From Macrostomum hystrix (lineage: Eukaryota; Platyhelminthes; Macrostomidae), in the NCBI GenBank assembly GCA_950097015.1, contig CATNEN010000039.1, positions 10,634,001-10,698,000 on the forward strand: a stretch of DNA of 64,000 nucleotides, read 5' to 3'. The position numbers were made by a program, and so were the translations under genes. The notes under the pieces are model-generated. The model had not been told where the DNA came from, did no database searches, and saw only the letters and a program-made list of their open reading frames with translations. The stretch's first letter is position 1. Every line of letters begins with the position of its first letter. This document shows, piece by piece, positions 1-16,426 of the stretch.

Positions 1-71
1 AATTTCCCAAAAAGTTTGAATCAGTCAAGAAAATGTGAAAGTTGATTCACAAGTGGCTCACAAAAACTCAC

Positions 72-316
72 CAGATGTAGCAAAATAAGATCAACAAAAA
101 TATATATTGGCCTTGTATGTCAATTTTTAACTGTACCAAAAAGCAACACCGCAGGAACAGGTGTGTAATGTCACCGCTCAGACCAAAACTAGCTCGTATA
201 TGACGCGATGGAAGATTTTCATAAAAATGCATCATAAAATTTTCAATTCTTTCCAGTCTTGCTTTTGTTGTCGATTGCAACAATTTATATAGAAATGCCC
301 TAGGTACGATTTCCAT
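72..316 (-). CDS. possible exon of an unidentified gene, running off the left edge
   Basis: An open frame starts at an ATG at 316, only 15 bases after the DPH2 stop codon on the same strand. It runs to a good donor, CTG|GTGAGT, at 72/71, just before its own stop, which is what a real exon would look like. The segment around residues 8-34 (RLERIE in the middle) loosely resembles the helical part of the GINS subunit SLD5. The resemblance is short, and the rest is AT-rich and hydrophobic, so no function is assigned. It could be the first exon of a downstream gene, an unusual 3' UTR exon of DPH2, or chance. Confidence 0.3.
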
Positions 317-331
317 TTCAAAATGTGTCGA

Positions 332-2273
332 CTAGAACTTGTCTTTACAATCTGCGGCCTGACGGCTAGCTGTGGTCTCATCCGAGTCGTATCTGATTGC
401 CAAACCGCTGCGGCCCTGCTCCAGACGCGCCACAGGCGTGGCCCCCAGCTGCGGGTCGAGGCCCCTCCAGCTGCGATTGGTCAGGAACTCGGAGGCTGGC
501 AGTGCCACCTGCAGATTGCCGTTGCGTAGAACCAGCTGCGAAATGGAGGGCGCAGTTTAGGTCCCATATTAGGGGATAAGTTATCCAACTCCGCTGGACA
601 ATGTTTGGGATTAGGAAAGAAAGGATAATCACCATCCACTGGGGATTAGGAGACAAGAAGATAATCACCATTCAAGGGGATTAGAAAGATAATCACAACT
701 AATCCACAATTTAAGGGGATTAGGAGACAGGGGATAATTATTATCTAAGGGGATTAGGAGACAAGGGGATAATCATTATCCAAGGGGATTAGGAGACGGG
801 GCGGGGATGAAGACTCCCAAAGGAGATTAGCAGATAAGGTGAATCCGCACGTGATTAGGCGATGAGGGATATTTGTCACATAGGATTAAAGATTCAAAAT
901 CCCACATTAGAGGGGTCAAGAACCAACAAAATTCAGCCTCTACAAACCTGTCCCTTTTTGTCGCCGTCGCCCTCAGACTCCGCCGTTGGTATCGGGGGCT
1001 GGACAAAACTCCGGCCGCCGGGCAGACAGTCGGCAAAGTCCACACAATAGGCGTACTCGAATTCTCTATTAGGATTAAGCGCCCGTTCCAGTTCGACCAT
1101 AGACAGCAGCGGCTGGAAATAGTCCCTGGAGTCGAGCAGGGCGCGCAGGTAGCAACCGATGAGGGCGAAGGCGTCAATGTCGGCATAGTTAGCCAGCTTG
1201 GCCGGGTTAATGCGGCCTACGCTGACAATGTAGGGCAATCGGCCAGCGGAATGGACAAGCTTCAACGCGTAGTCTAGCGAAGGCGTCAGCGATTCGACGC
1301 AGCCGCAGAGAAGCAGGCCCACACGGCGGGCCTCCTTGGCTTTACTGCTTAACAGGAGGCGCCGTTTGAAGCGTCGATCAGTGTCGATCCGGTCGACGCT
1401 GGACACTGAGTAAGCCTTAGAGTCTGGCGCAGTCTGACAGACGCACTGATAGACTGGACCGATATTTAGGAAGGCCAGACCGACGGCAACGCCTAGCAAC
1501 GAATCGGCGTCCGTAGTAACGTGAATCACGTACCTATTACGGTTTCGATTTTCGTCTTTAGGAAAGAAATCTTCTGGCACCCAGCGACCGCATAGAAACC
1601 GAGCAGAAGAGCGATCAGATTCGCTAGCCAGGGGACCTGGCGTTGCCAGGTGCACATCGAAGCCCTTCGGTAGCCTAGCAACCAGGCAGTCGCGAGTAGC
1701 GGTCAAAACTGAAGCGTGTAGAGCGCCTGGCGCGATTAGCAACAGGCTGCCAGGCTCGTCGCCGCGGTCTTGGCCATAGACACTAGCCAGAATGGCACCA
1801 GCCAGTTGCTGGGCCGAATTCTCGGCTGCGTCCTTGCCAACGGAGCCCAAGACGTAGTGCACTGGCAGGTGCGGGCACCGGCTGAAACAGGCGTCGCCGT
1901 AGTGGATTACGGCTGCGCAGCCGCAGTGGGCGGCGGTGACGCAATCCACGCAGCAGCTGTCCGTGTCAGCCAGCAGACGCAGCTGCACAGATTTAGCCTG
2001 ACTGGCGTCGGCTTCACTCGACGCATTTAAATCCGTGAGTAGACTGCTCAACTTTTCCACTAGACGCCTGGCGCAGTGAAACAGCGGCGATGGCAGCTGT
2101 AGGCCGACAACAAGCGACTCAGAGTTGCCAGATTGTTGGCGCTGCAGTTGGCGCAGAAATTCAACAGTGCCGGACAGGTCGAAGTAGGCGTCAAATTCGT
2201 CTGGCGACACCGGCTCTGGCTGGACGTCCAGCACGTTGGCTAGGACTTTGCTATCTTCCCCGGTAATTGCAGA
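332..2273 (-). CDS. DPH2: DPH2, diphthamide biosynthesis subunit 2 (5' exon not found)
   Basis: DPH2 pairs with DPH1 in the cytosol. The pair moves the 3-amino-3-carboxypropyl group of SAM to a histidine of elongation factor 2, the first step of diphthamide synthesis. Two exons are visible: 2273-948 (acceptor TTCCAG|TCT, donor CAG|GTTTGT) and 535-332 (acceptor TTTCGCAG|CTG, TAG stop), joined in phase 0. Together they give about 509 residues, close to the 489 of human DPH2. Family marks are the SCCVD cysteine motif with IHYGDAC after it, LLLCGC and VGRINPAKLANY in the middle, and SWRGLDPQLGATPVARLEQG followed by GRSGLAIRY in the last exon. The frame stays open 5' to the acceptor, so the start codon lies in an unlocated upstream exon. 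A GTAAGT donor near 2367 could belong to it. Confidence 0.9.
580..860. repeat. minisatellite filling the DPH2 intron
   Basis: Imperfect tandem copies of a unit of about 35 bp built from GGGGATTAGGAGACAAGG and GATAATCATTATC. It occupies most of the 413-bp DPH2 intron (536-947) and decays toward both ends. Confidence 0.75.
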
Positions 2274-2281
2274 CTGGAATG

Positions 2282-3093
2282 TAGGGAAACAGTTTTAGCT
2301 GTGGATCTGTGCCAGGTGCTAAGCCCGAAATTAATGAGGCCTCGCTACGGAACCGACCCCTACTTACCCCTCTCGACACATTATTTGTGTGGCCCTCTAT
2401 AGGGCCGTTTTAACAAGCTGATTCGGTTGGTCATTCATTTCGTCATGTGGGTACTATATGATTGACTCTTTGTGGTCAATTCCTGTTAAAAGTACTAACA
2501 ATAGCACTAACAATAGTAGCACACAGGCGCAAGAAAAAAACTAGCAATGAACATTTTACTTTTATTTTTTAGATAAAATACAATACAATATAAACTTATT
2601 TATTAAACAAAAATAACGGAATACTAGCATACAGATGAGGAAAGGCTAGTTATAAACATAATAAAGCACTGGGTTTGCATCAATTTTACAAAATAATTTA
2701 AACTGACTTACGAAATTCGCGATCATTTCTATAAATTTCTTTTGAAAGTCAATAACTAGGCCTACTATGTAACGTAGACGATGTACTCTCGGTTTTGTTA
2801 GAACTGTTGCTATTTTTAGAAAATCCATCCTGTGGAATTTCCGCGGCTTTTCCATGCGGTGGAACACGGTTTTGTTACGGAAAATCCAGCTACAGAGTGC
2901 ACTTAATTACTTATGCTTACTCACATATTGTTTGTTTAACAGTATTTTTTTCTATACAATTAGTGCAATATTAAAGTGCGACAAGTCTGCAGCGTGACAA
3001 GCATTGAAACAGAGATTTCCCAGAAAACTATTTTAAGCGATTCGGGGAGGAAAAGCACGGCTGTAGGTATTTTATAGAGTAACAATCGGTTAG
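2282..3093. other. stretch between DPH2 exon and next gene; no gene seen
   Basis: AT-rich DNA that probably holds the missing DPH2 first exon and promoter (GTAAGT donor near 2367 on the minus strand) and the 3' flank of the next minus-strand gene. A short CACTAACAATAG duplication lies at about 2490-2520. No conserved coding segment was recognised. Confidence 0.5.
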
Positions 3094-5348
3094 TTAGCAA
3101 ATTCGCACCAGCAAAGACTTGAAGTCAACAATGCTGGCGCCTGGATTGGCTAATAAAGTTGTCTCCAATTCGTTAGCGACAAGGTGCAGCTTCTCGGGTG
3201 GCGGAGCCACCGACTGTCCTGCCGGATGACAGGTGCACAGGTAGGGCGACCGGACAGGATCATCTAATACGATGCGCGGCTGAGCTGGCTGTGACTGTTG
3301 AACAGAAGCTCCTGCGGCGGGGCGTTCAAGGCGACACCAGTTGAGCAGGTTGTGAGCCGGCACCTGCGACGGGCGGGCAAGGAAGGCGTTAGGAATGTGT
3401 TTGAAAGATTAAGTTAGGCCAACAAGATCAAGAAACAGTAGGTGACAGCAACAGGCACCTGATATCCACCGGGCAGCCGGCAGACCTCTAACAGGCTAAC
3501 GAAGGTCATCTCCATGGAGTAGTGCTTCTGCAGCAGTCGATAGCAAGCCAGGCAGTCTTCGGACTTGTTGAATCTAACCAGCATGTAGCCTAGAGGAGAT
3601 TCGCTTTCATCAACCGGCAGAAAAAACGATCGAGCAGTCGGCATAGTTTGAGAAAATTTTATTAGAAGATCGGACGGAGAGCGCAGCAGAGACTGGGACA
3701 GGTTGCTGACCAGAAAGTGCTGGCATTGAATTTCCTCGGCTAGCTGGAGAGAAGCGAAAAGTGTTGGGGTGACTTATTACGAGTATAAGTGCGACATTTT
3801 TTCGAACAAAATGTGACAATATATAAAAAAATGTGTTTTTTCTACTTCAAGTAGACAGTATCTAATTATGTTTTTATATTGAAAAACTTTTTGGCCATTA
3901 GATAAGAACTAACAAACCTGAAGAGACACCGGGCAAAAGTACAATCGCGTCCACTTGTACAGATACTCCTCCGAGTAGCTGGCGTAGGCGCGCAAATTTT
4001 TTAGATTGGCATCCTCCGGAAAGCGCGACACAAACAAGCTAGATTGCAGCTTCTTTTGTAGCCGCTTCAGAGTCAAATTCTTGGCCACTTTGGCTGTGGC
4101 GGTGGCGCCGTTGCCGGAAAACACTAGAACAGTTTTACTATCGATCTCTGGCACAATAATGACCTGGCTAATCTCGCACAGGGACTTCTTCAATAAGCCT
4201 TTAAAAGTGCGTTTCAAAGACGCGTCGGTGGTGGTGAGCGGCAGGCCGCAGACGATGAAATATTCGAGATCGCCAGCGATAAACTGATAATTGCGCGGCG
4301 GCAGGAACTGCTGCTCGGCTGCTGAGTCTGCTAAACCTAGCTGCTGCTGTTGCTGCTGTTGCTGCGACGGTGGTGGCTCTCTACGTCGAACTTTAACTGG
4401 TGGCGGTCCGCCTGATCGTTGGCTACTGGCGCTAGCCACCTCTGATGCCTCCGCGGCAGATAGCTCGGGGAGAGGCGCAGGCGATGCTTCAGTGACCATC
4501 GCCGCACTGCTGTCGATTCTTGACAAATCACCGCCTCCACCTGCACCAGAGTCACCGTTTGTGGGCGCGGCCTGAGATGTAGACAAGAGAATACCCGGCG
4601 GCAGGGGCTTTGGAACCGTGGAAATTGTCTCATTCATACTGCCCGATGCTGAATTTGCCGAGTTCATTCCAGTAGCCGCACGCGGTATTGGCACCTTTGA
4701 AGTCTTTTCGGTTGCTGCAGGCAGCATCGGCGCCTTTGAAGTTTCATCCGCAGTTGTAGGCGGTATCGGCGCCTTTGAAGTTTCATCAACAGTTTTAGGC
4801 GGCATCGGCGCCTTTGAAGTTTCATCCGCAGTTGTAGGCGGTATTGGGGCCTTTGAAGTTTCATCCGCAGTTGCATGCGGTATCGGCGCCTTTGAAGTTT
4901 CATCAGCAGTTTTAGGCGGCATCGGCGCCTTTGAAGTTTCATCCGCAGTTGTAGGCGGTATCGGCGCCTTTGAAGTTTCATCAACAGTTTTAGGCGGCAT
5001 CGGCGCCTTTGAAGTTTCATCCGCAGTTGTAGGCGGTATTGGGGCCTTTGAAGTTTCATCTGCAGTTGCAGGTGGTATCGGCGCCTTTGAAGTTTCATCC
5101 GCAGTTGCAGGTGGTATCGGCGCCTTTGAAGTTTCATCCGCAGTTGTAGGCGGTATCGGCGCCTTTGAAGTTTCATCCGAAGCTGCTAAATCAGTGGTCT
5201 TTATATAAACCGCATCGCCGCTTCCATAAATGGAATCGGGCTTGGCGGTATTCGTTTCCTCAGTCACAACAGGTGCAAGTGTGTCATTAGTTCCATTTCC
5301 ATCTAGGCTGATGCCATCAGATATTGCATCATTGATTAGCTCTGTCAT
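3094..5348 (-). CDS. three-exon protein with two RRM-like folds and a 13-residue repeat; function unknown
   Basis: Exons 5348-3918, 3743-3459 and 3363-3094 join in phase 0 and predict 661 residues. The start is a true ATG at 5348 and the donors read CAG|GTTTGT and CAG|GTGCCT. Residues about 60-210 are 11-12 copies of DETSKAPIPPTTA, a Pro/Thr-rich and presumably disordered region. A Q run follows. The C-terminal part of exon 1 (YFIVCGLPLTTTDASLKRTF) and exon 2 (HFLVSNLSQSL, then LGYMLVRFNKSEDCLACYRL) both read like RRM beta-alpha-beta cores, though the RNP motifs are weak. Exon 3 has a CTCHP cluster. I do not recognise the family. An RNA-binding role is inferred from fold-like patterns only. 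Confidence 0.7.
4737..5172. repeat. coding 39-bp minisatellite
   Basis: Eleven to twelve copies of a 39-bp unit in exon 1 of the unknown RRM-like gene. Because 39 is a multiple of 3, the array adds whole 13-residue blocks, and other frames on both strands also stay open through it. Copies differ by few bases, with alternating PPTTA, PPKTA and PPATA block endings. Confidence 0.9.
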
Positions 5349-6591
5349 CTTTCAATCTAGTCCAGTGACGAAATTAACAACTGATTGTTTTTATAATCCA
5401 GTTGTTACCTAGTAAAAACTGTTTTACACCAACTTTACTTGGCATGAAATTCCTGTTAGGCTTATTATTATTATTTTAACAATTTGATTTAGCTAAATCG
5501 CTTTATATTTACCTATGTACTTGAATGTCCTAAAACAAAGGCAATTTGTCATGAAAACTAATTGCACACTTGTAACACTCGCGTCACCTCTAAATCGCTG
5601 GAATTAGTTAAATGGGAGAAATTCTATTGAATTGAAAATTGGCACAGCCGGAGCTACTGCTGCTTACAGCTAGCTACCCAGTCCATGGACTGGAAGGTGG
5701 CCGCCAAAACCAGGCTAAACTTCTACGACTTCAGTCGCAGCTAATGCTGGAACACATTCTACGACTGATTAAACTACAAATGATACAAACGAAAGGACAG
5801 GAAGAAAGACCATTACGATTAGAAAATAGCTAAATTCCCTGCACTCTTCCTGACCGAGTTTGGGAAAAAGCGAATTCTAGATTTAAATATTTATTTCAAC
5901 AAGTTGGATAAGAAAATTCAGTTAGAACACACTTCATTTCTTCAATTTTTTAGATTTCGGCTAATTTCGAGGACAATGAATCTAGCAACAATGTTAACAG
6001 ACAATGTTAACAAAATCTAGTTAACAAAAATACAGAGCACACACACAAAACAAACTCTGTATACTACTCATAGCTGACAAGAGCAAGCAAGTAGCATCTA
6101 AGTGACATTGCACCGCGTTATAACTAAAGAATGTCTGTAAATTAATATTATTAGCTTAATATTTCTAAACAAAGCACCCAAAAATAAAAAAGAATGGTGT
6201 TAAAAAAGCATGAAGTGGTCTAACACTGGTCTATCAAGAGCTGGCACTTGAAAACAAATTGTTAACTAAATAATCCTACGTACAGTATAGATTTTAGCTC
6301 ATTTTAGGTACACACCGATTTTTAGCTAGAGTCGCTTAAAAAACCGCAAACAAAAACCAAGAAAACTGATGCAGAAAAAACGCCAACTTCTATGTAATCT
6401 TGGAACTGATGGTTGGTAACGAAAACAGAGGAATTTACTAAGCCGTTGCTACCCGACGTAGCTGGGTAGATTACTATCCTAAATTCTGAACGGTACTCAA
6501 TTTGTTTGCTAAAATCGATGTTTTTTAATGGTAGAAAATAGTTTCACATTCTCTTAGCCTACTTAGAGTAGTAATTCTACTAAATTCAGCG
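5349..6591. other. AT-rich intergenic stretch
   Basis: Holds the upstream flank of the RRM-like gene and the 3' flank of the PRELID3 gene. A 12-bp palindrome, AGTCCATGGACT, sits near 5680. Nothing coding was supported. Confidence 0.5.
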
Positions 6592-7320
6592 TCACATAAT
6601 GAGAAAGTGCTCATCGACCACCAATCTGGCCAGGTGCTTGACCTGCTCAGCCCGAGCCTCCAACGCGTGATAGATGCTGCTTAAATCTATTGAAGTCAAC
6701 GGGGAAGCTGACGAAGCTGCCAGAGATTGCGGCAGCTGCGGCGGTTGCGGCGGCGGCGGCGGCGGAGGCAGGGCTTCAATTCCGCGATTAGCAATGACCC
6801 ATTCAACCGCAACCGGACCCTTGGCGGCAGTCTTGGAATAGACAAACTGCTCTAGGACAGTTTCAACTAAGCCGCCAAATAGCCTAGACGGACATCGAAT
6901 AGTGGCGGACTGTTTGAGCAGTGTCCGGCCAGCCGGATCAGCCGGATGCGGTGTGTACTCCAGCCGTTCCTCGATGGTCAGATCGGAGCTTAGCGTTATG
7001 TTTCTAGCCCGCAACTCGTAGCGCCGTTTAACCGGATCCACAACAGTGTGCTCGCTACCATACCAGATCTCGGCGTCCTCGTGAACCAGCTTCTTAATTA
7101 GGCTGCCAAATCCTATAGCTTTTAGGCGCTGCACTAGGCCCGTGTAGTCTGTGCCATAGATGCGGTGCGATCGCAATTGGCCATTGGGTGTTAACTCTCG
7201 CCTGACAACATCTTGGCTAACAATGCTGGAATTGTGCGGATTGGGATATTTCCGCACCGCAGCCTGTACAACTGTCTCCCAGTTGTGCTCAAATGTGTGC
7301 TCAGTTTGCCAAATTCGCAT
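6592..7320 (-). CDS. PRELID3: PRELID3/slowmo-type PRELI domain protein
   Basis: Single-exon frame of 242 residues from ATG 7320. The PRELI/MSF1 domain fills residues 1-180. MRIWQTEHTFEHNWETV at the start, AAVRKYPNPHNSSIVSQDV, then EHTVVDPV and ERLEYTPHP follow human PRELID3 closely. This family works in the mitochondrial intermembrane space with TRIAP1 and carries phospholipids between membranes. The protein is longer than the 194-residue human PRELID3B because of a Pro/Gln-rich insert near residues 188-205. No intron is visible, whereas most neighbours have introns. Nothing suggests it is broken. Which PRELID3 paralogue it corresponds to cannot be told. Confidence 0.9.
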   Translation of the reverse strand: MRIWQTEHTFEHNWETVVQAAVRKYPNPHNSSIVSQDVVRRELTPNGQLRSHRIYGTDYTGLVQRLKAIGFGSLIKKLVHEDAEIWYGSEHTVVDPVKRRYELRARNITLSSDLTIEERLEYTPHPADPAGRTLLKQSATIRCPSRLFGGLVETVLEQFVYSKTAAKGPVAVEWVIANRGIEALPPPPPPPQPPQLPQSLAASSASPLTSIDLSSIYHALEARAEQVKHLARLVVDEHFLIM

Positions 7321-7504
7321 GCTCTAACCAAATTTTCTGATAAATATAAACTTATTATTTATTTGACGAGGTCTGAGGCTTACTGTGGAGCTCTGAAAAA
7401 TGTGTTGAAAAATTGTGGCAGCAATGATTCAGTCAGAAATAAAGTTCTACCTCATTATTATTGGATCTATCTAGTCATTGAAAAGTGATATATGTCACCT
7501 ACCT

Positions 7505-7610
7505 ACGAGTGACAGATCTATCTACTCAGTGATTAAAGGAGTGACAGATCTATCTACTCAGTGATTAAAGGAGTGACAGATCTATCTACTCAGTGACTTA
7601 AGGAGTAACA
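7505..7610. repeat. short 32-bp tandem repeat
   Basis: Three copies of a 32-bp unit containing GTGACAGATCTATCTACTCA, about 200 bp upstream of the PRELID3 start codon. Confidence 0.85.
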
Positions 7611-7969
7611 ATGTATAAATAATAATCGAAATGAGCACAATTAAAGAAAAAAAGCTTACTAAAAAAACAAATTATTCGCTGGCTTGCTTGGAAACGGTAT
7701 ATTGAATTTTACAAATTTACAGAAAATTTTAGTAGAGGGTTGGTTGTAATGGACAAATTTTTATATGCATGAACACGAATTTCTGAAATTTATAACGCTA
7801 CTTATAAGCAGAATAAAGAACATTTACATTTAAATAAATATACATTAATTTACACACACTTGCTACCTATATTACATATGAAGCCTATAAGAAGGTTGCG
7901 ATTTGGTTTAAGTAATGAATATGTAAACCCGCATTAACCATTGATAAGCAATAAATTTCCTAAGCTCAA

Positions 7970-8515
7970 AACGCAGCAAGGGCCGCACGGAACATCTGTA
8001 TAAATAGACAAAGAGTTTAACTTTATGCTAAAGAGGCTGGCAAAGTGCAGCATATTTGTAGAATGTAGAAATAAGACAGGGGACAGATAAGACAGGTGAG
8101 AGATAAGACAGGGGACAGATAAGACAGGGGAGAGATAAGACAGGGGACAGATAAGACAGGGGACAGATAAGACAGGGGAGAGATAAGACAGAGGACAGAT
8201 AAGACAGGGGACAGATAAGACAGGGGAGAGATAAGACAGGGGACAGATAAGACAGGGGAGAGATAATACAGAGGACAGATAAGACAGGGGACAGATAAGA
8301 CAGGGGAGAGATAAGACAGGGGACAGATAATAGAGGCTGGAGGGGAGAGATAAGACAGGGGACAGATAAAACATTGGAGAAATGAGACAGGGGAGAGATG
8401 AGACACTGGATATGAGACAGGCGAGAGATGAGACACTGACACTGGATATGAGACAGGGTGAGATAAAACGGGAGAGTAGATGCTGAAGTGTGACCTGATT
8501 GGTGGAGGCTGCCAA
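7970..8515. mobile_element. probable decayed hAT-type non-autonomous copy filled by a GA-rich minisatellite
   Basis: The array from about 8070 to 8460 is made of GATAAGACAGGGGA and GGGGAGAGATGAGACA units. Its left edge (AGGGCCGCACGGAACATCTG) resembles, in reverse orientation, the non-repetitive end of the hAT element at 57198-58103. The right edge (CTGCCAACCCCGGAC) resembles that element's CAGGGGTAGGCAAAC end. I infer an old copy in opposite orientation. No target duplication was found. Confidence 0.4.
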
Positions 8516-8617
8516 CCCCGGACATTACAGCAGGTGAGCACGATTCAAACAACCAATCAGAAATGAACGTATCAATCAAAAACACGCCGATCAATAAATA
8601 AGCAATGAATTAGCCAA

Positions 8618-13569
<4,952 letters not shown>

Positions 13570-13570
<1 letters not shown>

Positions 13571-14250
13571 CATTGCTGGGATCTGGGAAAATAATAATCT
13601 TTAGATTCAGCTGGGGATCTGGGAAAAAGTCACAAATAAACTTCAGGGGTTTAAAATATAGAACAGGGATTTAGTAGCTAAGAATTTCTGCGATCAAAGC
13701 TTGAATAAATAGATCAAAATAAGCATCCACAGGGTCTATGAACAGTGCAATGCTAAATTCTAAAGTGAATTCTACGCTTTTAACCAGCTGCTTTCATAAT
13801 TCCAACTATAATATGCGAATCAGTTAGTGTAATGCTCAAATCTGTATTCGATTACTAATTCACATGAAAATATTAGTAATATTGGCGGCGATCGAAATAG
13901 CAAAACAATAACTAACGCAAGGAACAGCAGAATATAAAGTATCCAAATCAACCGTGAAATTGTGGCCTTTACAATCTGCTTCAACGCATTTAGAGAGGAA
14001 AAAACGGTCAATCGATGGTAAAAAATACGCCTACAAAAAAGCAACAAAGAAAAATCGAAATAGAAAAAAATATTCTCGTAATTTGAGGACAATTTCATTT
14101 GCTGCCGGGAGTGCTGGGGTGGATCTTGACAAAAGAGAGAAATAATAAAAATACCAACCAGGCCTGATGAAACTATGGTTACAAACTGTACACAGGATCT
14201 GCTATAACACAGCAACAGTGATCCTCTAGGGTAGGCGGGCACCGATTGTT
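13570..14250. other. AT-rich unique stretch; no gene seen
   Basis: Between two minisatellites. It could contain the missing KAT5 first exon or promoter, but no N-terminal KAT5-like peptide was recognised on the minus strand. Confidence 0.4.
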
Positions 14251-14254
14251 TATT

Positions 14255-14730
14255 GTTATGGAGACGATTGTCTAGGGTAGATAGGGACCGATTGTCTAGG
14301 GTAGATAGGGACCTATTGTCTAGGGTAGATAGGGACCGATTGTCTAGGGTAGATAGGGACCTATTGTCTAGGGTAGATAGGGACCGATTGTCTAGGGTAG
14401 ATAGGGACCGATTGTCTAGGGTAGATAGGGACCGATTGTCTAGGGCAGATAGGGACCGATTGTCTAGGGTAGATAGGGACCGATTGTCTGGGGTAGATAG
14501 GGACCGATTGTCTAGGGTAGACAGGGACCGATTGTCTAGGGTAGATAGGGACCGATTGTCTAGGGTAGATAGGGACCCATTGTCTAGGGTAGATAGGGAC
14601 CGATTGTCTAGGGTAGATAGGGACCGATTGTCTAGGGTAGATAGGGACCGATTGTCTAGGGTAGACAGGGACCGATTGTCTAGGGTAGATAGGGACCGAT
14701 TGTCTAGGGTAGATAGGGACCGATTGTGGA
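14255..14730. repeat. 24-bp minisatellite with paired GGG tracts
   Basis: About 20 copies of a 24-bp unit containing TCTAGGGTAGATAGGGACC. Two GGG runs per unit on the plus strand make it a candidate G-quadruplex array. The 8-codon frame stays open across it by chance. Confidence 0.93.
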
Positions 14731-14739
14731 CTAAATTGT

Positions 14740-15600
14740 AAGAGCCGGTTCTTAAAACTAAAAATTTCTCACAATAAAGTAGAATACTGTTGCTGCAAGA
14801 AAAACGTAATGAAAACGTAGGAAAATGATAAAAAAAGAGAATGAGATAAGAAAAAAAGTGAGGGACAAAACAAGGACCAAAGAATTAATTCTTTGATTCA
14901 GAGTGTATTGCTCATTGAGAGTAGTATAGTATGCACATTATCAATATTTGTAGAAAAATAAACAGTTCAAGCGAAACAATAAAAGTTAAACAGTTATATT
15001 TTTAAGTATGATTTTACTTGCATGCTTCGTGCTTAAGGCATTAAAACATTTTTGGCAATGAAATCTGAGTTAAACAACTAAAGAAAATAAGAATTTACTA
15101 GGCTCTACATACACACCCCAAATTGCTGTCTAACCATAACAGTTAAAGTACTTTTAGCATGAAGAAAAAACTAGACGCACAATTAAATGCATTCATTTGA
15201 ATTAGACAAAATGTAGCATAATAAAGGTAAGATTTTACTCGTAAACTTAAGAAAAATAACCCACAAAACTTCTGTCTCGGTAGTATTACTAGCATTTGCA
15301 TCTCGAACAAAACTTGCACTAGTTTTCAACCAGAATTTTAGTCTAGACAACTTTTTGCTGCCCATTTAAAAAAGAGAGTAAGTGAGGAAAACTGTAGGCT
15401 AACACCTGCTGTACACTGGCTCAAATACGTAAAAAATTTAATCGGGCAATAATTAAAGAAATCGAAGATAAAAGGAGCGCCGGTGTTTACTAAACAGTGA
15501 TTGCAAATCTGGCATTATTACACATAAAATAGGATGATAAAATGATGTTGCCTGTATAAGAAAATAGAAATGAGGAGACATGGAGAGAGAGAATAAGGGA
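14740..15600. other. AT-rich stretch; nothing coding seen
   Basis: Low-complexity A-rich DNA (AAAAAAGAGAATGAGATAAG and similar) between the 24-bp array and the GA-rich array. No conserved frame. Confidence 0.45.
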
Positions 15601-16360
15601 GAGGAGATAGGATAAGGGAGAGGAAAGATAGGATAATGAGGAGAGAGAGAATCAGGGAGAGGAAAGATAGGATAATGAGGAGAGAGAGAATCAGGGAGAG
15701 GAAAGATAGGATAATGAGGAGAGAGAGAATCAGGGAGAGGAAAGATAGGATAATGAGGAGAGAGAGAATCAGGGAGAGGAAAGATAGGATAATGAGGAGA
15801 GAGAGAATCAGGGAGAGGAAAGATAGGATAATGAGGAGAGAGAGAATCAGGGAGAGGAAAGATAGGATAATGAGGAGAGAGAGAATCAGGGAGAGGAAAG
15901 ATAGGATAATGAGGAGAGAGAGAATCAGGGAGAGGAAAGATAGGATAATGAGGAGAGAGAGAATCAGGGAGAGGAAAGAGGATAAGAGAGGAGAGAGGAT
16001 AAGGGAGAGGAAAGAGAGGATAAGGGAGGAGAGAGAGGATAAGGGAGAGGAAAGAGGATAAGGATAAGGGAGGAGAGAGAGGATACGAGAGAGAGAGAGG
16101 ATAAGGGAGAGGAGAGAGAGAGGATACGGGAGGAGAGAGAGGAAAAGGGAGAGGAGAGAGGATAAGGGAGAGGAAAGATAGGATAACAAGAGAGAGAATC
16201 AGGGAGAGGAAAGAGGATAAGGGAGAGGATAGAGAGGATAAGGGAGAGGAGAGAGTGGATAAGGGAGAGGAAAGAGGATAAGGGAGAGGAGAGATGATAA
16301 GGAGGAGAAGAATAGGGAGTGGGAATAGGCGAGAGGTGAGAGGAGAAATGGAAGGACAAG
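15590..16360. repeat. 39-bp GA-rich minisatellite grading into purine tract
   Basis: About nine near-perfect copies of a 39-bp unit (GGATAATGAGGAGAGAGAGA, then AATCAGGGAGAGGAAAGAT) at 15625-15965. They are followed by about 390 bp of irregular GGGAGAGGAGAGAGGATAA. One strand is almost pure purine over 770 bp, which favours triplex (H-DNA) structure. It lies just 3' of ELL. Confidence 0.92.
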
Positions 16361-16426
16361 AGGCGTGTGAGGACAAATCTGATTAATAGCCGCCGGAAGA
16401 TCAAAGGCAGAAACAAAGGCAAATCT

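Noticed and set aside
52-316. Firm assignment of the left-edge exon to GINS subunit SLD5
   Set aside because: Only about 27 residues look similar, with no matching sequence before or after. Kept as an unidentified exon.
4618-5208. 196-codon plus-strand frame (GIGAFEVSS repeats) and 170-codon second minus frame
   Set aside because: Shadows of the coding 39-bp repeat. The ATG-led spliced minus frame is the one with conserved-looking flanks.
8070-8460. CRISPR-like regularly spaced repeats
   Set aside because: Units are contiguous without unique spacers, the genome is eukaryotic and no cas genes are present. The same applies to all other arrays here.
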